Below are positions 25,792-35,362 of a stretch of DNA of 64,000 nucleotides, one piece after another. A program made the translations under genes and the position numbers. Source of the DNA: Saprospirales bacterium (lineage in GTDB: Bacteria > Bacteroidota > Bacteroidia > Chitinophagales > Saprospiraceae). The stretch is from the NCBI GenBank assembly GCA_016719895.1, contig JADJYG010000003.1, positions 310,001-374,000 on the forward strand. Direction: 5' to 3'. Below the pieces are notes generated by a model, which ran no database searches, was not told the origin of the DNA, and saw nothing but the letters and a program-made list of their open reading frames with translations. Each line of letters starts with the position of its first letter. Within the stretch, counting starts at the first letter, position 1.

Positions 25792-27231
25792 CTACTCCAC
25801 CACGGTCACCTTCAGCATGTTGGTGCGGAACCGTTTGTGCATGGGCATGGAGGCGGTATTAATGAGAATATCGTCGACTTTTACGAATCCGCTGTTTTTT
25901 AGGATATCAGTACAATCCTGAATCGTTTCGTCGGTGGACGTGAAGCGGTCGTAAAAGAAGCACTGTACCCCCCACAGGAGGTTCATGGTATTGAGGATGT
26001 GCATTTGGTCGCTGAAAATAAAGATACGGGCTTTGGGCCGGAAGCTGCTCACTTTGAAGGCGGTGTAGCCGGAGACGGTCATACCGACGATGCCTTTGGC
26101 GCCGATTTCTTCGGCTACGCGGCAGGCATTAAAACAGATGACGTCGTTTTGGAAGGTACGGGCGCTGTTGGCGGCGCGGGGGCGCTTGGTTTCGATATGC
26201 GGCCAGTAGTGTTTTTCTGCTTCATCGATAATACGGGTCATTGCCTGCACGACGAGCGGCGGGTGGTCGCCTACGGAGGTTTCGCCGCTGAGCATCACGG
26301 CGTCGGCGCCGTCGAGCACAGCATTGGCCACATCCGTAATCTCCGCGCGGGTAGGCGATGGGTTTTTGATCATGCTGTCCATCATCTGTGTGGCTACGAT
26401 CACCGGGCGGGAGAATTGCATACAGATCTGAACGATCTCTTTTTGGGTGATGGGCAGGCGTTCCATGGGCATTTCCACGCCGAGGTCGCCGCGGGCGATC
26501 ATGATGCCGTTGGCGGCTTTTACGATCTTGCGGATGTTTTTGACGGCTTCCGGTTTTTCGATCTTGGCCATGACCTTGGCGGGGTGCCCGCGCTCTTCGA
26601 CGCGGCGTTTCAGGTCTTCCACGTCATCGCGGGTACGCACGAAAGACAGGGCGATCCAGTTGACCGGCTGGGTGAGGATGAAATCGAGGTCGTCGAGGTC
26701 TTTTTCCGTGAGCGAGGGTTGTTTGATATTAGTGTCCGGCAGGTTCACGCCTTTGTTGCTGCTGAGCAGGCCGCCGTGCAGGCACCGGAGTTTGACCGTA
26801 TCTTTTTTGTTGGTTTCGGCTACATCAAACACCAGTTTTCCGTCGTCCATGAGAATGCGTTCGCCAACTTCGCAGTCTTCAGCAAACGACTCGTACGACA
26901 TATAAATTTTTTCGCGGGTACCCAGCACCTCTTCGTTGACCAGGGTAATGATATCGCCGGCGTCCAGCGGCAGGGCGTTGTCTTTGATTTTGCCGACGCG
27001 CAGCTTGGGGCCCTGTAAATCGGCCAGGATACCGATATGCAGGTTGTAGGTTTCGTTGATAGTTTGAATATGCTCGATGACCTGCAAATGATCGGCGTGC
27101 GTGCCATGGCTGAAATTGAGGCGGAACACGTCGACCCCGGCTTTCACCAATTCCAACAATTTTTCATACGTATTACAGGCGGGGCCGACCGTAGCCACGA
27201 TTTTGGTGTTCTGTGCACCGTCTTTGCGCAT
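25792..27231 (-). CDS. pyk: pyruvate kinase
   Basis: 479 residues from the ATG at 27231 (MRKDGAQNTKIVATVGPA); an upstream ATG at 27279 would add 16 residues and cannot be excluded. Catalyses phosphoenolpyruvate plus ADP to pyruvate plus ATP, the last step of glycolysis. Visible motifs: FRLNFSHG, ILADLQGPKLRVG, KIEKPEAVKN with the catalytic Lys, IMIARGDLGVEMP, VATQMMDSMIKNPSPTRAE with the A-domain signature, and LSGETSVGDHPPLVVQAM. The C-terminal allosteric domain is complete (DILINTASMPMH). Full family length, cytoplasmic. Confidence 0.97.
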   Translation of the reverse strand: MRKDGAQNTKIVATVGPACNTYEKLLELVKAGVDVFRLNFSHGTHADHLQVIEHIQTINETYNLHIGILADLQGPKLRVGKIKDNALPLDAGDIITLVNEEVLGTREKIYMSYESFAEDCEVGERILMDDGKLVFDVAETNKKDTVKLRCLHGGLLSSNKGVNLPDTNIKQPSLTEKDLDDLDFILTQPVNWIALSFVRTRDDVEDLKRRVEERGHPAKVMAKIEKPEAVKNIRKIVKAANGIMIARGDLGVEMPMERLPITQKEIVQICMQFSRPVIVATQMMDSMIKNPSPTRAEITDVANAVLDGADAVMLSGETSVGDHPPLVVQAMTRIIDEAEKHYWPHIETKRPRAANSARTFQNDVICFNACRVAEEIGAKGIVGMTVSGYTAFKVSSFRPKARIFIFSDQMHILNTMNLLWGVQCFFYDRFTSTDETIQDCTDILKNSGFVKVDDILINTASMPMHKRFRTNMLKVTVVE

Positions 27232-27326
27232 AGTCGAATTATTTTTTACCAACAGGTTGTTTGTTTCCGCGAGTACCATTGCCAGGCAATTCTTTTAAGT
27301 GTAAAAAATACAATAAGAAAAGACCA

Positions 27327-27357
27327 CAAAAGTAGTATGACCCGGGCAAGAAAACAA
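27327..27357 (-). promoter_or_regulatory. promoter for pyk
   Basis: Reading the minus strand: TTG (27357-27355), 20 bases, then TACTTTTG (27334-27327). Both elements and the spacing fit the Bacteroidota consensus. The start codon lies 48 or 96 bases downstream, depending on which ATG is used. Confidence 0.75.
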
Positions 27358-27581
27358 CAGAAAAGGAATTAACTTCCAATATTTTGAGTCAATTTGTCTG
27401 AAATGCGGCAAATACGGCAGGGTAAATTTTAGGGACACTAAGTGTAACTTTTACGCAAATATAACTTTGAACCCTAGAAAGGTACGGTAAAATTTAAGGG
27501 ATAAAAATTTTTTTAAAAACGGGGATAGCCGTTTCTTTGCCCCTCGAAAAATGTATCTTTTTCACCTAAAGTCAAAAAAAC

Positions 27582-27821
27582 ATGGCAAACGTAGCCGAAC
27601 GTGTAAAAAAAATCATCGTTGACAAGCTGGGTGTGGACGAGAATGAGGTGACGCCGGAATCCAATTTTATCCAGGATTTGGGCGCCGACTCGCTCGACAC
27701 CGTGGAGTTGATTATGGAGTTTGAAAAAGAATTTGACGTGTCCATCCCGGATGAGCAGGCGGAAAAAATTCAAACCGTTGGTCAGGCCATCGAATACCTC
27801 GAAGCGCAAACCGCTGCCTAA
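27582..27821 (+). CDS. acpP: acyl carrier protein
   Basis: 79 residues, acidic and helical. The phosphopantetheine attachment site is Ser37 in GADSLDTVEL. Carries growing acyl chains in fatty-acid synthesis. A near-consensus -7 element (TTTCTTTG, 27532-27539) lies upstream. It is followed by a strong terminator and then fabF, the enzyme that uses it. Confidence 0.98.
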   Translation: MANVAERVKKIIVDKLGVDENEVTPESNFIQDLGADSLDTVELIMEFEKEFDVSIPDEQAEKIQTVGQAIEYLEAQTAA

Positions 27822-27860
27822 ACCAGGCCCTTGAGCACCTGAAACCCGGAATAGTGAACT

Positions 27861-27897
27861 AAAAGGTTCAAAGCAGTCGTGCTTTGAACCTTTTGTG
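27861..27897 (+). terminator. terminator after acpP
   Basis: Perfect 15-bp stem (AAAAGGTTCAAAGCA / TGCTTTGAACCTTTT) with a 4-base loop at 27876-27879. The terminal T run doubles as the -33 region of the fabF promoter. Confidence 0.92.
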
Positions 27898-27921
27898 TTC
27901 TGCCCGAACCTTGTACCTTTG
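27893..27921 (+). promoter_or_regulatory. promoter for fabF
   Basis: TTG at 27893-27895, 18 bases, then TACCTTTG at 27914-27921. The upstream element overlaps the T tract of the acpP terminator. The fabF start is 59 bases downstream. Confidence 0.7.
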
Positions 27922-27980
27922 TTTTTTATTTGGATTTGCCGCTATGGCTTTTATCCACCAAATCCAACCGAATTCGCTGC

Positions 27981-29222
27981 ATGAAACGAGTCGTTGTCAC
28001 TGGCCTGGGGGCCATTACACCCATCGGCAATACACTGTCCGCTTACCTCGAAGGGCTGCAAAAAGGCGCCAGCGGGGCTAATCTGATCACCCAGTTCGAT
28101 GCCAGCCTGTTTAAAACGCGGTTTGCCTGCGAAGTCAAAGGCTTCGAAGTTGAAAACTATATCGACCGTCGGGAAGCCCGCCGGATCGACCGCTTCACCC
28201 AGTTTGCCATCGTTACCTCCGCAGAGGCGCTGGCCGATTCGGGGCTCGATCTCGACGCCATTGACAAACAACGGGTAGGCGTCATTTGGGCCTCGGGCAT
28301 TGGCGGCCTGGCTACTTTGGAAAAAGAAATCGAAGAATTTATCCTCGGCAACGGCGTTCCCAAACACAACCCGTTCCTGATCCCGAAAATGATATCGGAT
28401 ATTGCCGCCGGCCAGATTTCCATTCAATACGGCTTTATGGGGATTAACTACGCCACCGTATCGGCCTGCGCTTCCTCCTCGCATGCCCTCATGAATGCCT
28501 TCGATTACATCCGCATGGGCCGCGCCGACATCATGGTCACCGGCGGCTCCGAAGCCACCATCACCAAAACAGCCGTCGGCGGCTTCAACTCGATGAAGGC
28601 CCTGAGCGAACGCAACGACGATTTTGCCACCGCCTCCCGGCCCTTCGATAAAGACCGCGATGGCTTTGTGCTGGGCGAAGGCTCGGGTGCGCTGATCCTG
28701 GAAGAATACGAACACGCCAAAAAACGCGGCGCCCGGATTTATGCCGAGGTAATTGGCGCCGCCGCCACCGCCGACGCCTATCATATCACCGCGCCGCACC
28801 CCGAAGGGATCGGCGTGATCAACGTCATGAACCTGGCCCTCCGCGATGCCGGGATACGTACCACCGATGTGGATTATATCAACGTGCACGGCACGTCCAC
28901 ACCCTTGGGCGACGTTGCCGAACTCATTGCTATCCGGAAGGTATTTGGCGACCATGCCGAGGCACTCCATATCTCGTCTACCAAAAGTATGACCGGGCAC
29001 CTGCTCGGCGCCGCCGGCGCTGTTGAAGCCATTGCCAGTATCTTGTCAATTGTACATAACTTCGTGCCGCCAACGATCAACCACTTTACCGACGATCCGG
29101 AGATCGACCCGAAGCTGAACCTGACGTTCAACCAGGCGCAACAACGCCAGGTCAATGCCGCCATGAGCAATACCTTTGGCTTTGGCGGGCACAACGCCTC
29201 GGTCATTTTTCGGAAAATGTGA
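27981..29222 (+). CDS. fabF: beta-ketoacyl-ACP synthase II
   Basis: 413 residues from the ATG at 27981 (MKRVVVTGLGAITPIGN); an upstream start adds non-conserved residues. Condenses malonyl-ACP with acyl-ACP during fatty-acid elongation. The catalytic Cys163 lies in SACASSSHA, with His in NVHGTSTPLGD and TKSMTGHLLGAAG. Normal length. Placed after acpP and before rnc, a conserved order in many bacteria. Confidence 0.98.
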   Translation: MKRVVVTGLGAITPIGNTLSAYLEGLQKGASGANLITQFDASLFKTRFACEVKGFEVENYIDRREARRIDRFTQFAIVTSAEALADSGLDLDAIDKQRVGVIWASGIGGLATLEKEIEEFILGNGVPKHNPFLIPKMISDIAAGQISIQYGFMGINYATVSACASSSHALMNAFDYIRMGRADIMVTGGSEATITKTAVGGFNSMKALSERNDDFATASRPFDKDRDGFVLGEGSGALILEEYEHAKKRGARIYAEVIGAAATADAYHITAPHPEGIGVINVMNLALRDAGIRTTDVDYINVHGTSTPLGDVAELIAIRKVFGDHAEALHISSTKSMTGHLLGAAGAVEAIASILSIVHNFVPPTINHFTDDPEIDPKLNLTFNQAQQRQVNAAMSNTFGFGGHNASVIFRKM

Positions 29223-29339
29223 AGTCCCGCAGGCTATTGTTAGTGGTGAGCAGCCGGTAACAACTGCCTTTTTATAAATACAAAAAACCGCATATTCCGG
29301 CTCCCGGCTCCGGCTGGTTGGCGCATCTAATCACTGACC

Positions 29340-30140
29340 ATGCGAATCGTTGTGCGATTTATCCGACGCTTTTACAATTACTATTTCCACCCGGAAAAAG
29401 AACTGGCGCGTCGCCTCACTACCATGCTGGGATTCACTCCGGCATACCTCTCTTTGTTCAAACTGGCGTTTTACCACAAAAGCACGTTTACTTCACGCGA
29501 TTATGCTATTGCCAATAACGAACGGCTGGAGTTTTTGGGCGACGCCGTACTCAGCACCATCGTAGCCGAGTATTTGTTTAAAAAATACCCCAACAGCGAC
29601 GAGGGTTTCCTGACGAAAATGCGCTCCAAAATCGTGAAGCGCAATTCCCTCGACGATATTGCCGACCGCATGGGGCTCGACCTTTTCCTGGCCAACTACA
29701 ACCAAACCCGCCTTTCCAAATCCATGCTCGGCAACGCCCTGGAGGCACTGGTCGGCGCGCTCTATATCGAGGTCGGCTACGAAAAAACCAAACACTACGT
29801 CATCCGCCGCATCCTGCGCCGGTACCTCGATATCCACGAACTCGAACAATTCGACGATAACTACAAAAGCCAGTTGCTCGAGTGGTGTCAGAAGAATGGC
29901 CACCAGATCGACTACCGGGTGCTGGCCAAATACAAAAGCGACAAACGCGACAAGTTTAAGGTCGCCGTTTACGTCGATGGTAAAAAACTCGGCACCGCCG
30001 ACGATTTTAACAAAAAAAGCGCCGAACAACTGGCCAGCGAACGCGCCATGCTCGCCCTGCGCATCATCAGCCGAAATGGCAAATCGTCGGCCAGCGACTA
30101 CCAGCCGGATGAACTGGAAGAAGAAGAAATAAACGGATAA
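29340..30140 (+). CDS. rnc: ribonuclease III
   Basis: 266 residues. RNase III domain with signature NERLEFLGDAVLS (residues 60-72) and the second acidic site in GNALEALVGALYIEVGY. The C-terminal double-stranded RNA-binding domain spans about 172-242 (NYKSQLLEWCQKNG; KKSAEQLASERAM). Cleaves double-stranded RNA in rRNA and mRNA processing. An N-terminal extension of about 25 basic residues and an acidic tail (DELEEEEING) flank the core. Third gene of the acpP-fabF-rnc order. Confidence 0.97.
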   Translation: MRIVVRFIRRFYNYYFHPEKELARRLTTMLGFTPAYLSLFKLAFYHKSTFTSRDYAIANNERLEFLGDAVLSTIVAEYLFKKYPNSDEGFLTKMRSKIVKRNSLDDIADRMGLDLFLANYNQTRLSKSMLGNALEALVGALYIEVGYEKTKHYVIRRILRRYLDIHELEQFDDNYKSQLLEWCQKNGHQIDYRVLAKYKSDKRDKFKVAVYVDGKKLGTADDFNKKSAEQLASERAMLALRIISRNGKSSASDYQPDELEEEEING

Positions 30141-30152
30141 ACGATAAACGCA

Positions 30153-31427
30153 ATTCGCATTACGAAACCGGAGCGGTTTGAACTGCTGGCCCGGCCGTTG
30201 TTTTTCCCGCAGCGGTTTGTTTGCGGGCAATTCGTTTTCGCCGAACTTCCCGTGTCGGCCGGCAAAGCGTATGGCGTTGCAGTAGAGGTGGAAAAACACG
30301 CGCTGTATTGTAGCTGCCCTTTCCGGCCCAAACCCTGCGTGCATGCCCGGGCCCTGGCCCTGTTGTTCGAACGCGAAGGTCCCGCGAGCTTCGTGCCTGC
30401 CGGCGAGCTGCCCGACTGGGTGGGCGCGCTTCAAAGCGGCCGTCCGGCGCTACGCAGCCACACCGGCGCCGAGCAACGCACCGCCGCCCAAACCCAGCGG
30501 CATCTCGAACGCCTCGAACGGGCGGCCAACGGCTTCGACGACCTGGAAAACTGGCTGCTCGACACCCTGCGCCGCGGCATCGCCACCGCGCTTTCGGAAG
30601 ACCCCGGTTTTTATAAAAATATCGCCGCACGCCTGGCCGACGCCTCCCTGCGCGGCTTGAGCCGCAATTTCCGCACACTGGAAGCGCTGCCGGTCAACCA
30701 GGCCGACTGGCCCGAACGCGTGACCGCCGTGCTGGCCGCGGCTGCGCTGGCCTTGCATGCCTTCCGCGTACGCGAACGGCTGCCCGGGGCCCTGCTCCAC
30801 GACCTGGAAGCCTTTATCGGTATCGCAGCAAAAAAAGACCAGGTGCTTGAAAGCGGGGAAACCCTGTCCGACGCCTGGGCGGTGGCCGGCGTCGTGGAAG
30901 AGCCCGTGGAAGAACAGTTGCGCGTTCGCCGCACCTGGTTGTCGGGCGCCGGTAGCCGCCGGTTCGCCCTGCTGCTCGATTATGCTTTCGGCGAACCGGA
31001 ATTCCCTCCCGGTTTTGTCCCCGGCACCATTTGGGAAGGCCGGCTGACCTTTTATCCTTCCGCCTGGCCCCTCCGGGCGCTGGCGCCCGCCGAACTGCGC
31101 CCTTTGGCCCAAAATGTGGAAAACCTGCCCGGCTTTGAAGATATTGAAGCCATGGCCACGGCATATGCCGAAGCGCTGGGGAAACAACCCTGGCTCGATC
31201 CGTTCCCGGTAGCGCTGAACGGGGTTATCCCGTATTACCACCAAGCACATTTCGGACTGGCCGGCTGCAGTGGCGGCAGCTTGCCCCTAGACAATACCAC
31301 TGCGGCCGCCTGGGGGCTGCTGGCCTTCAGCGGCGGCCGGCCAGTCACGGTGTTCGGCGAATGGAACGGCCATTCTCTGCTGGCGCTGAGCGCGTTGGAC
31401 GGTCAGCGCATGATTGCTTTTGCCTGA
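30153..31427 (+). CDS. SWIM zinc-finger protein, start codon uncertain
   Basis: About 410-425 residues. The SWIM motif CxC-x6-CxH is clear (YCSCPFRPKPCVHARALALL). The remainder is helical and Ala/Leu-rich, followed by a C-terminal beta region (VFGEWNGHSLLALSALDG). In Bacteroidota such proteins often belong to MoxR/VWA gene clusters of unknown function, but no partners are seen here. The frame is open back to the rnc stop (30138-30140) and looks coding (RITKPERFELLARP), yet holds no ATG. Candidates are TTG at 30198, CTG at 30183 or 30186, or an ATT near 30153-30159. The start given is therefore provisional. Likely translated together with rnc. Confidence 0.8.
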   Translation: MRITKPERFELLARPLFFPQRFVCGQFVFAELPVSAGKAYGVAVEVEKHALYCSCPFRPKPCVHARALALLFEREGPASFVPAGELPDWVGALQSGRPALRSHTGAEQRTAAQTQRHLERLERAANGFDDLENWLLDTLRRGIATALSEDPGFYKNIAARLADASLRGLSRNFRTLEALPVNQADWPERVTAVLAAAALALHAFRVRERLPGALLHDLEAFIGIAAKKDQVLESGETLSDAWAVAGVVEEPVEEQLRVRRTWLSGAGSRRFALLLDYAFGEPEFPPGFVPGTIWEGRLTFYPSAWPLRALAPAELRPLAQNVENLPGFEDIEAMATAYAEALGKQPWLDPFPVALNGVIPYYHQAHFGLAGCSGGSLPLDNTTAAAWGLLAFSGGRPVTVFGEWNGHSLLALSALDGQRMIAFA

Positions 31428-31559
31428 ACAGTGCGGCGGATTGAAATCTTTGGCGTCCCGGTTGGTACAATTCCCGGGAGTTTCCGATGTTTGACCCCGG
31501 CGCCTGCCGGAAGCTGACAGAACAACGGCTTCTGCACAAACCTGCGCGACCGTCACCTT

Positions 31560-32858
31560 ATGCATGCACTTGTTATTGGCGGTGGCATCATCGGCCTGAG
31601 TACCGCATACTATCTTCAGGAAGACGGCTGGGAGGTCACAGTAGTGGAAAAAGGCGACCTGTCTGACAACTGCTCTTTCGGCAACATGGGCTACCTCTCG
31701 CCCTCGCACTTCGTGCCCCTGGCGGCGCCGGGCATGGTAGAAAAGGGTGTTTTGTGGATGTTTAACCAAAAAAGCCCGTTTTACGTCCGCCCGCTGCCAA
31801 GCCTGGACCTGATCGACTGGGGTTTGAAATTCATGCGCGCTTCCAACCGCGCGCACGCCAACCGGAGCGCCCGGCCGTTGGTGGACCTGCTGCTGTTTTC
31901 CAAACGGTTGTTTCAGGGTTGGGCCGCCGGCGGCGAGCTCGATTTCAATCTTGCGGAGCGCGGATGCATCATGTATTACCAAACGGAAAAAGCGGAAAAG
32001 GAAGAACTGGAGAATGCCCGCAAGGCCGAAGACCTGGGGCTCCAGGTTGAAGTGCTGGGTCGCGAACAAGTGCAAACGATCGAGCCGGAATTGAAGCCGG
32101 ATGTCCGGGGCGGGGTTTTGTTCAAAGACGATGCCCACCTTTACCCCAATGCCCTGATGCAACAATTGCCGGCGTTGCTGGAAAAACGCGGCGTACGGAT
32201 CCTGCGCAACAGCGAAGTGACCGGTTTTGAGCGCCAAAATGGCCGGATAGGCGCCGTACAGTATCAACAAACCGGCTCCACTGACTGTCAGGCGCTACAG
32301 CCCGAGCTGGTCGTGCTGGCTGCCGGCTCCTGGTCGCCCCGCCTGGCCCGCCTGGCAGCCGAATCGATACCCCTCATGCCGGGCAAAGGATATTCGATGA
32401 CCTTGGAAAAACCCGGCAAAAAGCTGCATTATCCCTGCATATTACTCGAAGCCAAAGTGGCGCTTACGCCCTGGCCCGACCGGCTGCGCATCGGCAGCAC
32501 CATGGAGATCGGGCCCATTAATGACCGCATCTTGTTTCCGCGCGTACAGGGCATCCTCGAGGCGGTACCGCGGTTTTTACCGGGTTATCTCGACGATCCG
32601 GTATTCCGGGAGCTGGCTGACCTGGAAAAGTTGAAAGCACAGCTGCGCCGGAAAGTGTGGTTCGGTTTCCGGCCCGTATCGGCCGACGGCCTGCCCTATA
32701 TCGGGTTTGCCCGCCAGAACAAAAACCTGATCATCGCCACCGGCCACGCCATGCTCGGCCTGAGCCTGGGCGCCGGCACCGGCAAGCTGGTGGCCGAGCT
32801 GGCCGGCGGAAAGCCGGCGAGTGTGCCGGTGGAAGCATTCGACCCGAATCGATATTGA
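31560..32858 (+). CDS. FAD-dependent D-amino-acid dehydrogenase-like oxidoreductase
   Basis: 432 residues of the DAO superfamily, closest in look to DadA. The N-terminal dinucleotide-binding motif is LVIGGGIIGLSTAYYL followed by VTVVEKG. GNMGYLSPSHFVPLAAPG matches the DadA-type region, and the C-terminal FAD contact is FRPVSADGLPYIG ... IATGHAMLGLSLGAGTG. It would oxidise D-amino acids or a secondary amine to the imino acid, passing electrons to the respiratory chain. The substrate is not fixed by the sequence. Monocistronic by spacing. Confidence 0.88.
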   Translation: MHALVIGGGIIGLSTAYYLQEDGWEVTVVEKGDLSDNCSFGNMGYLSPSHFVPLAAPGMVEKGVLWMFNQKSPFYVRPLPSLDLIDWGLKFMRASNRAHANRSARPLVDLLLFSKRLFQGWAAGGELDFNLAERGCIMYYQTEKAEKEELENARKAEDLGLQVEVLGREQVQTIEPELKPDVRGGVLFKDDAHLYPNALMQQLPALLEKRGVRILRNSEVTGFERQNGRIGAVQYQQTGSTDCQALQPELVVLAAGSWSPRLARLAAESIPLMPGKGYSMTLEKPGKKLHYPCILLEAKVALTPWPDRLRIGSTMEIGPINDRILFPRVQGILEAVPRFLPGYLDDPVFRELADLEKLKAQLRRKVWFGFRPVSADGLPYIGFARQNKNLIIATGHAMLGLSLGAGTGKLVAELAGGKPASVPVEAFDPNRY

Positions 32859-32943
32859 AAAATGGTATCATTCTTGATTTATTCGAAACCCGGTGTCGCA
32901 ATTGCGGCATTCACTTGATAATCAATAATGTGTTAAAATTTGC

Positions 32944-32951
32944 TATCTTTG
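32944..32951 (+). promoter_or_regulatory. -7 element for the CotH-type gene
   Basis: TATCTTTG, exact TAnnTTTG match, 64 bases before the GTG start. The nearest TTG upstream (32915) is too far for ideal spacing. Confidence 0.5.
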
Positions 32952-33015
32952 CAACGCCATCACGCGGGCGGCGTACAGGCCACCCGGTGCATAGCGCTAA
33001 AGCGACCATTTAACC

Positions 33016-35331
33016 GTGTCGAAAACGTTTTGCGTTTTGTTGTTGCTCCTGGGCATTGCCCGGATTGCCCATGCCCAAGCGCCGTTGCCCGACGAGCAAC
33101 CGCTGGTAGTCCGTTTTTCGCTGGCTGGCGGGTTTTATGATCAGGATCTGCAAGTAGCGCTCGATGCCGGCAATGCGGCCATTTATTACACCACCGACGG
33201 TTCTTACCCAACCGCCCGCTCGGCCCGCTACAGCCGCCCCATAGCCCTGGAGCGCAGCACCGTATTGCGGGCTATTGCCCGGCGGGGTAAAATTTCAGGA
33301 AGAGCATTTGCCCAAAGCTATTTTATCCGCGAACCCCATACCGGGCTGCCCGTCATTTCCTTGGCCGTTAACCCCGGTATTTTATTTCATCCCCAATACG
33401 GCATTATGATGGATGGGCCGGCCGCCGATTCGGCCGCCGTGCACAAGCCGGGCGCCAATTTCTGGACCCGCCGGGAGTTTGCCTGCCACGTGGAAATTTT
33501 CGAATCGGACAAAACCTGCGTGCACAACAGCGGCTCCGGAATGCGCCTGTTCGGCGGGTACAGCCGGATTTACCCCCAAAAAAGCCTGGTGCTGGTAGCC
33601 CGCGACCGCTATGGCAAAAAATTCTTCCGCCACCGTATTTTCGGCGCGGGGCAGCCTAAAAAATACAAATACCTCGTGTTGCGCAACGGTGGAAGCGACT
33701 TCGACGGCGCGCATTTCCGCGACGAGCTGATGAACCGCCTTACCGAAGGCTGGGATATCGAAAAACAAGCCTTCCGGCCGGCCCTGTTGTATCTGAACGG
33801 CCGCTACTGGGGCATCTACCACATCCGGGAAAAGATCAACGCCCGCTTTTTGGAGGATCACGCCGATGTGGACCGCGATTCACTCGACCTCCTGGAGCAC
33901 CAGCGCAACGTTCGCCACGGCAGCGGTCGCCATTATCACCGGCTGTTGAAATACATCCGCGAGCACAACCTGGCCGAGCCTGCCCACTATGCGTGGGTTC
34001 AAAGCCAGATGGATGTGAATAATTATATCGACTACCAGGTTGCCCAAATCTACTGCGACAATACCGACGCGGGCGGCAATATCCGCTATTGGCGGCCCCG
34101 GCGCCCGGGCGGGCGCTGGCGTTGGGTCCTGTTCGATACCGACTGGGGCTTCGGGTTGTATAACCCCGTAGCCTGGCAACACGACGCCATTGGATTTTTT
34201 ACCGAACCCGACGGCCCGCGCTGGCCCAACCCGCCCTGGAGTACCTTTCTGCTGCGCAGCCTGCTGCAAAATGCCGATTTTCGCCAGCAATTTATCAACC
34301 GGCTGTGCGACCGGCTCAATACGTCTTTTTCGACCGGGCGGGTGCTGGCCGAAATTGATTGGTTTGAACGCACCCTGGGACCGGACATGCCCCGGCATTT
34401 GCAGCGCTGGCGGAGATCGGAGGCCGTATGGCAGCGCCAACTGGCCGTTTTGCGCGAATTCGCCGAAAAACGCCCCGGTTTTCTGCGGGCCAGCCTGCCC
34501 CATTATTTCAATACCGGCGCCCCGGCAGGGCTGGAACTGGAGGTCGGCGCCGGCGGCGCCGTGCTGCTCAACCACACCGCCTCTATCGGTCTAGGCACTT
34601 TTCGCGGCATGTATTTCGAAAAAATTCCGATCACCCTGACGGCGATTCCTGCCTTCGGATACCGGTTTGCGGGTTGGGAGGGCATCGACCGGCAGGGCCG
34701 CCATATTCAAACCTACCTGCCCGGCGGCAATATCCTGCGCTTGCGCGCACGCTTTGAACAACATATGCATCCGCTGAGCGACCAGGTCATTTTTAATGAA
34801 ATCGCTATGTCCGGGTCAAAAACCGGCGATTGGATCGAGTTGTACAACACCTCGAAAAAACCGCTCCGGCTGGCTGGCTGGACGCTCACCGACCACCGCC
34901 GCGAATGGACGTTTCCGGATGTGCATATTCCGCCAAAGGGGTATCTCGTGGTTTGCCAGGACACGGCGGCCTTCCGGCGAAAATATCCCCGCGTAGCCCT
35001 CGTGGCAGGCGATTTCCGGTTCGGGCTGGATAAAAATGCCGACCGCCTGGCCTTGTATGCTTCGGATGGCGGTGCGGTGGACAGTATTGCCTACCACCTG
35101 GACCCGCCCGAGGGGGCATTCACCCTGGATTTGCTCATGCCCGGCCTGGATAATGCCGACGCGGCCAGTTGGGCGGTGCACGCCGGCCCCGGATCGCCCG
35201 GAGCTCCCAATCCGCTTTATTGGTCGAAAGTGCTTGCTGAAAAAAAGGACCGCTCTCTGCGGCTGGGACTGGCTATCGGGCTGTTGATTCTTGCGCTGGG
35301 CGTCGTTTACCTGCGGAACAGAAAACGGTGA
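33016..35331 (+). CDS. secreted CotH-kinase family protein with lamin-tail domain and C-terminal anchor
   Basis: 771 residues from a GTG start that begins a signal peptide (FCVLLLLLGIARIAHAQ). Domains in order: a chitobiase C-terminal-like beta domain (AAIYYTTDGSYPT, about 30-100); CotH kinase (about 110-500) with YLVLRNGGSDFDG, NGRYWGIYHIREKIN and VLFDTDWGFG; a bacterial repeat-like region (GYRFAGWEGID); a lamin-tail domain (about 590-705; VIFNEIAMSGSKTGDWIELYN); and a final membrane helix with basic end (LGLAIGLLILALGVVYLRNRKR). CotH enzymes phosphorylate proteins outside the cytoplasm in spores; the substrate here is unknown. The tail anchor replaces the T9SS domain often seen in such proteins. 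Confidence 0.9.
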   Translation: MSKTFCVLLLLLGIARIAHAQAPLPDEQPLVVRFSLAGGFYDQDLQVALDAGNAAIYYTTDGSYPTARSARYSRPIALERSTVLRAIARRGKISGRAFAQSYFIREPHTGLPVISLAVNPGILFHPQYGIMMDGPAADSAAVHKPGANFWTRREFACHVEIFESDKTCVHNSGSGMRLFGGYSRIYPQKSLVLVARDRYGKKFFRHRIFGAGQPKKYKYLVLRNGGSDFDGAHFRDELMNRLTEGWDIEKQAFRPALLYLNGRYWGIYHIREKINARFLEDHADVDRDSLDLLEHQRNVRHGSGRHYHRLLKYIREHNLAEPAHYAWVQSQMDVNNYIDYQVAQIYCDNTDAGGNIRYWRPRRPGGRWRWVLFDTDWGFGLYNPVAWQHDAIGFFTEPDGPRWPNPPWSTFLLRSLLQNADFRQQFINRLCDRLNTSFSTGRVLAEIDWFERTLGPDMPRHLQRWRRSEAVWQRQLAVLREFAEKRPGFLRASLPHYFNTGAPAGLELEVGAGGAVLLNHTASIGLGTFRGMYFEKIPITLTAIPAFGYRFAGWEGIDRQGRHIQTYLPGGNILRLRARFEQHMHPLSDQVIFNEIAMSGSKTGDWIELYNTSKKPLRLAGWTLTDHRREWTFPDVHIPPKGYLVVCQDTAAFRRKYPRVALVAGDFRFGLDKNADRLALYASDGGAVDSIAYHLDPPEGAFTLDLLMPGLDNADAASWAVHAGPGSPGAPNPLYWSKVLAEKKDRSLRLGLAIGLLILALGVVYLRNRKR

Positions 35332-35362
35332 ATTCTGCAGGGCTTCGTTCCGGCTTCCGCTA

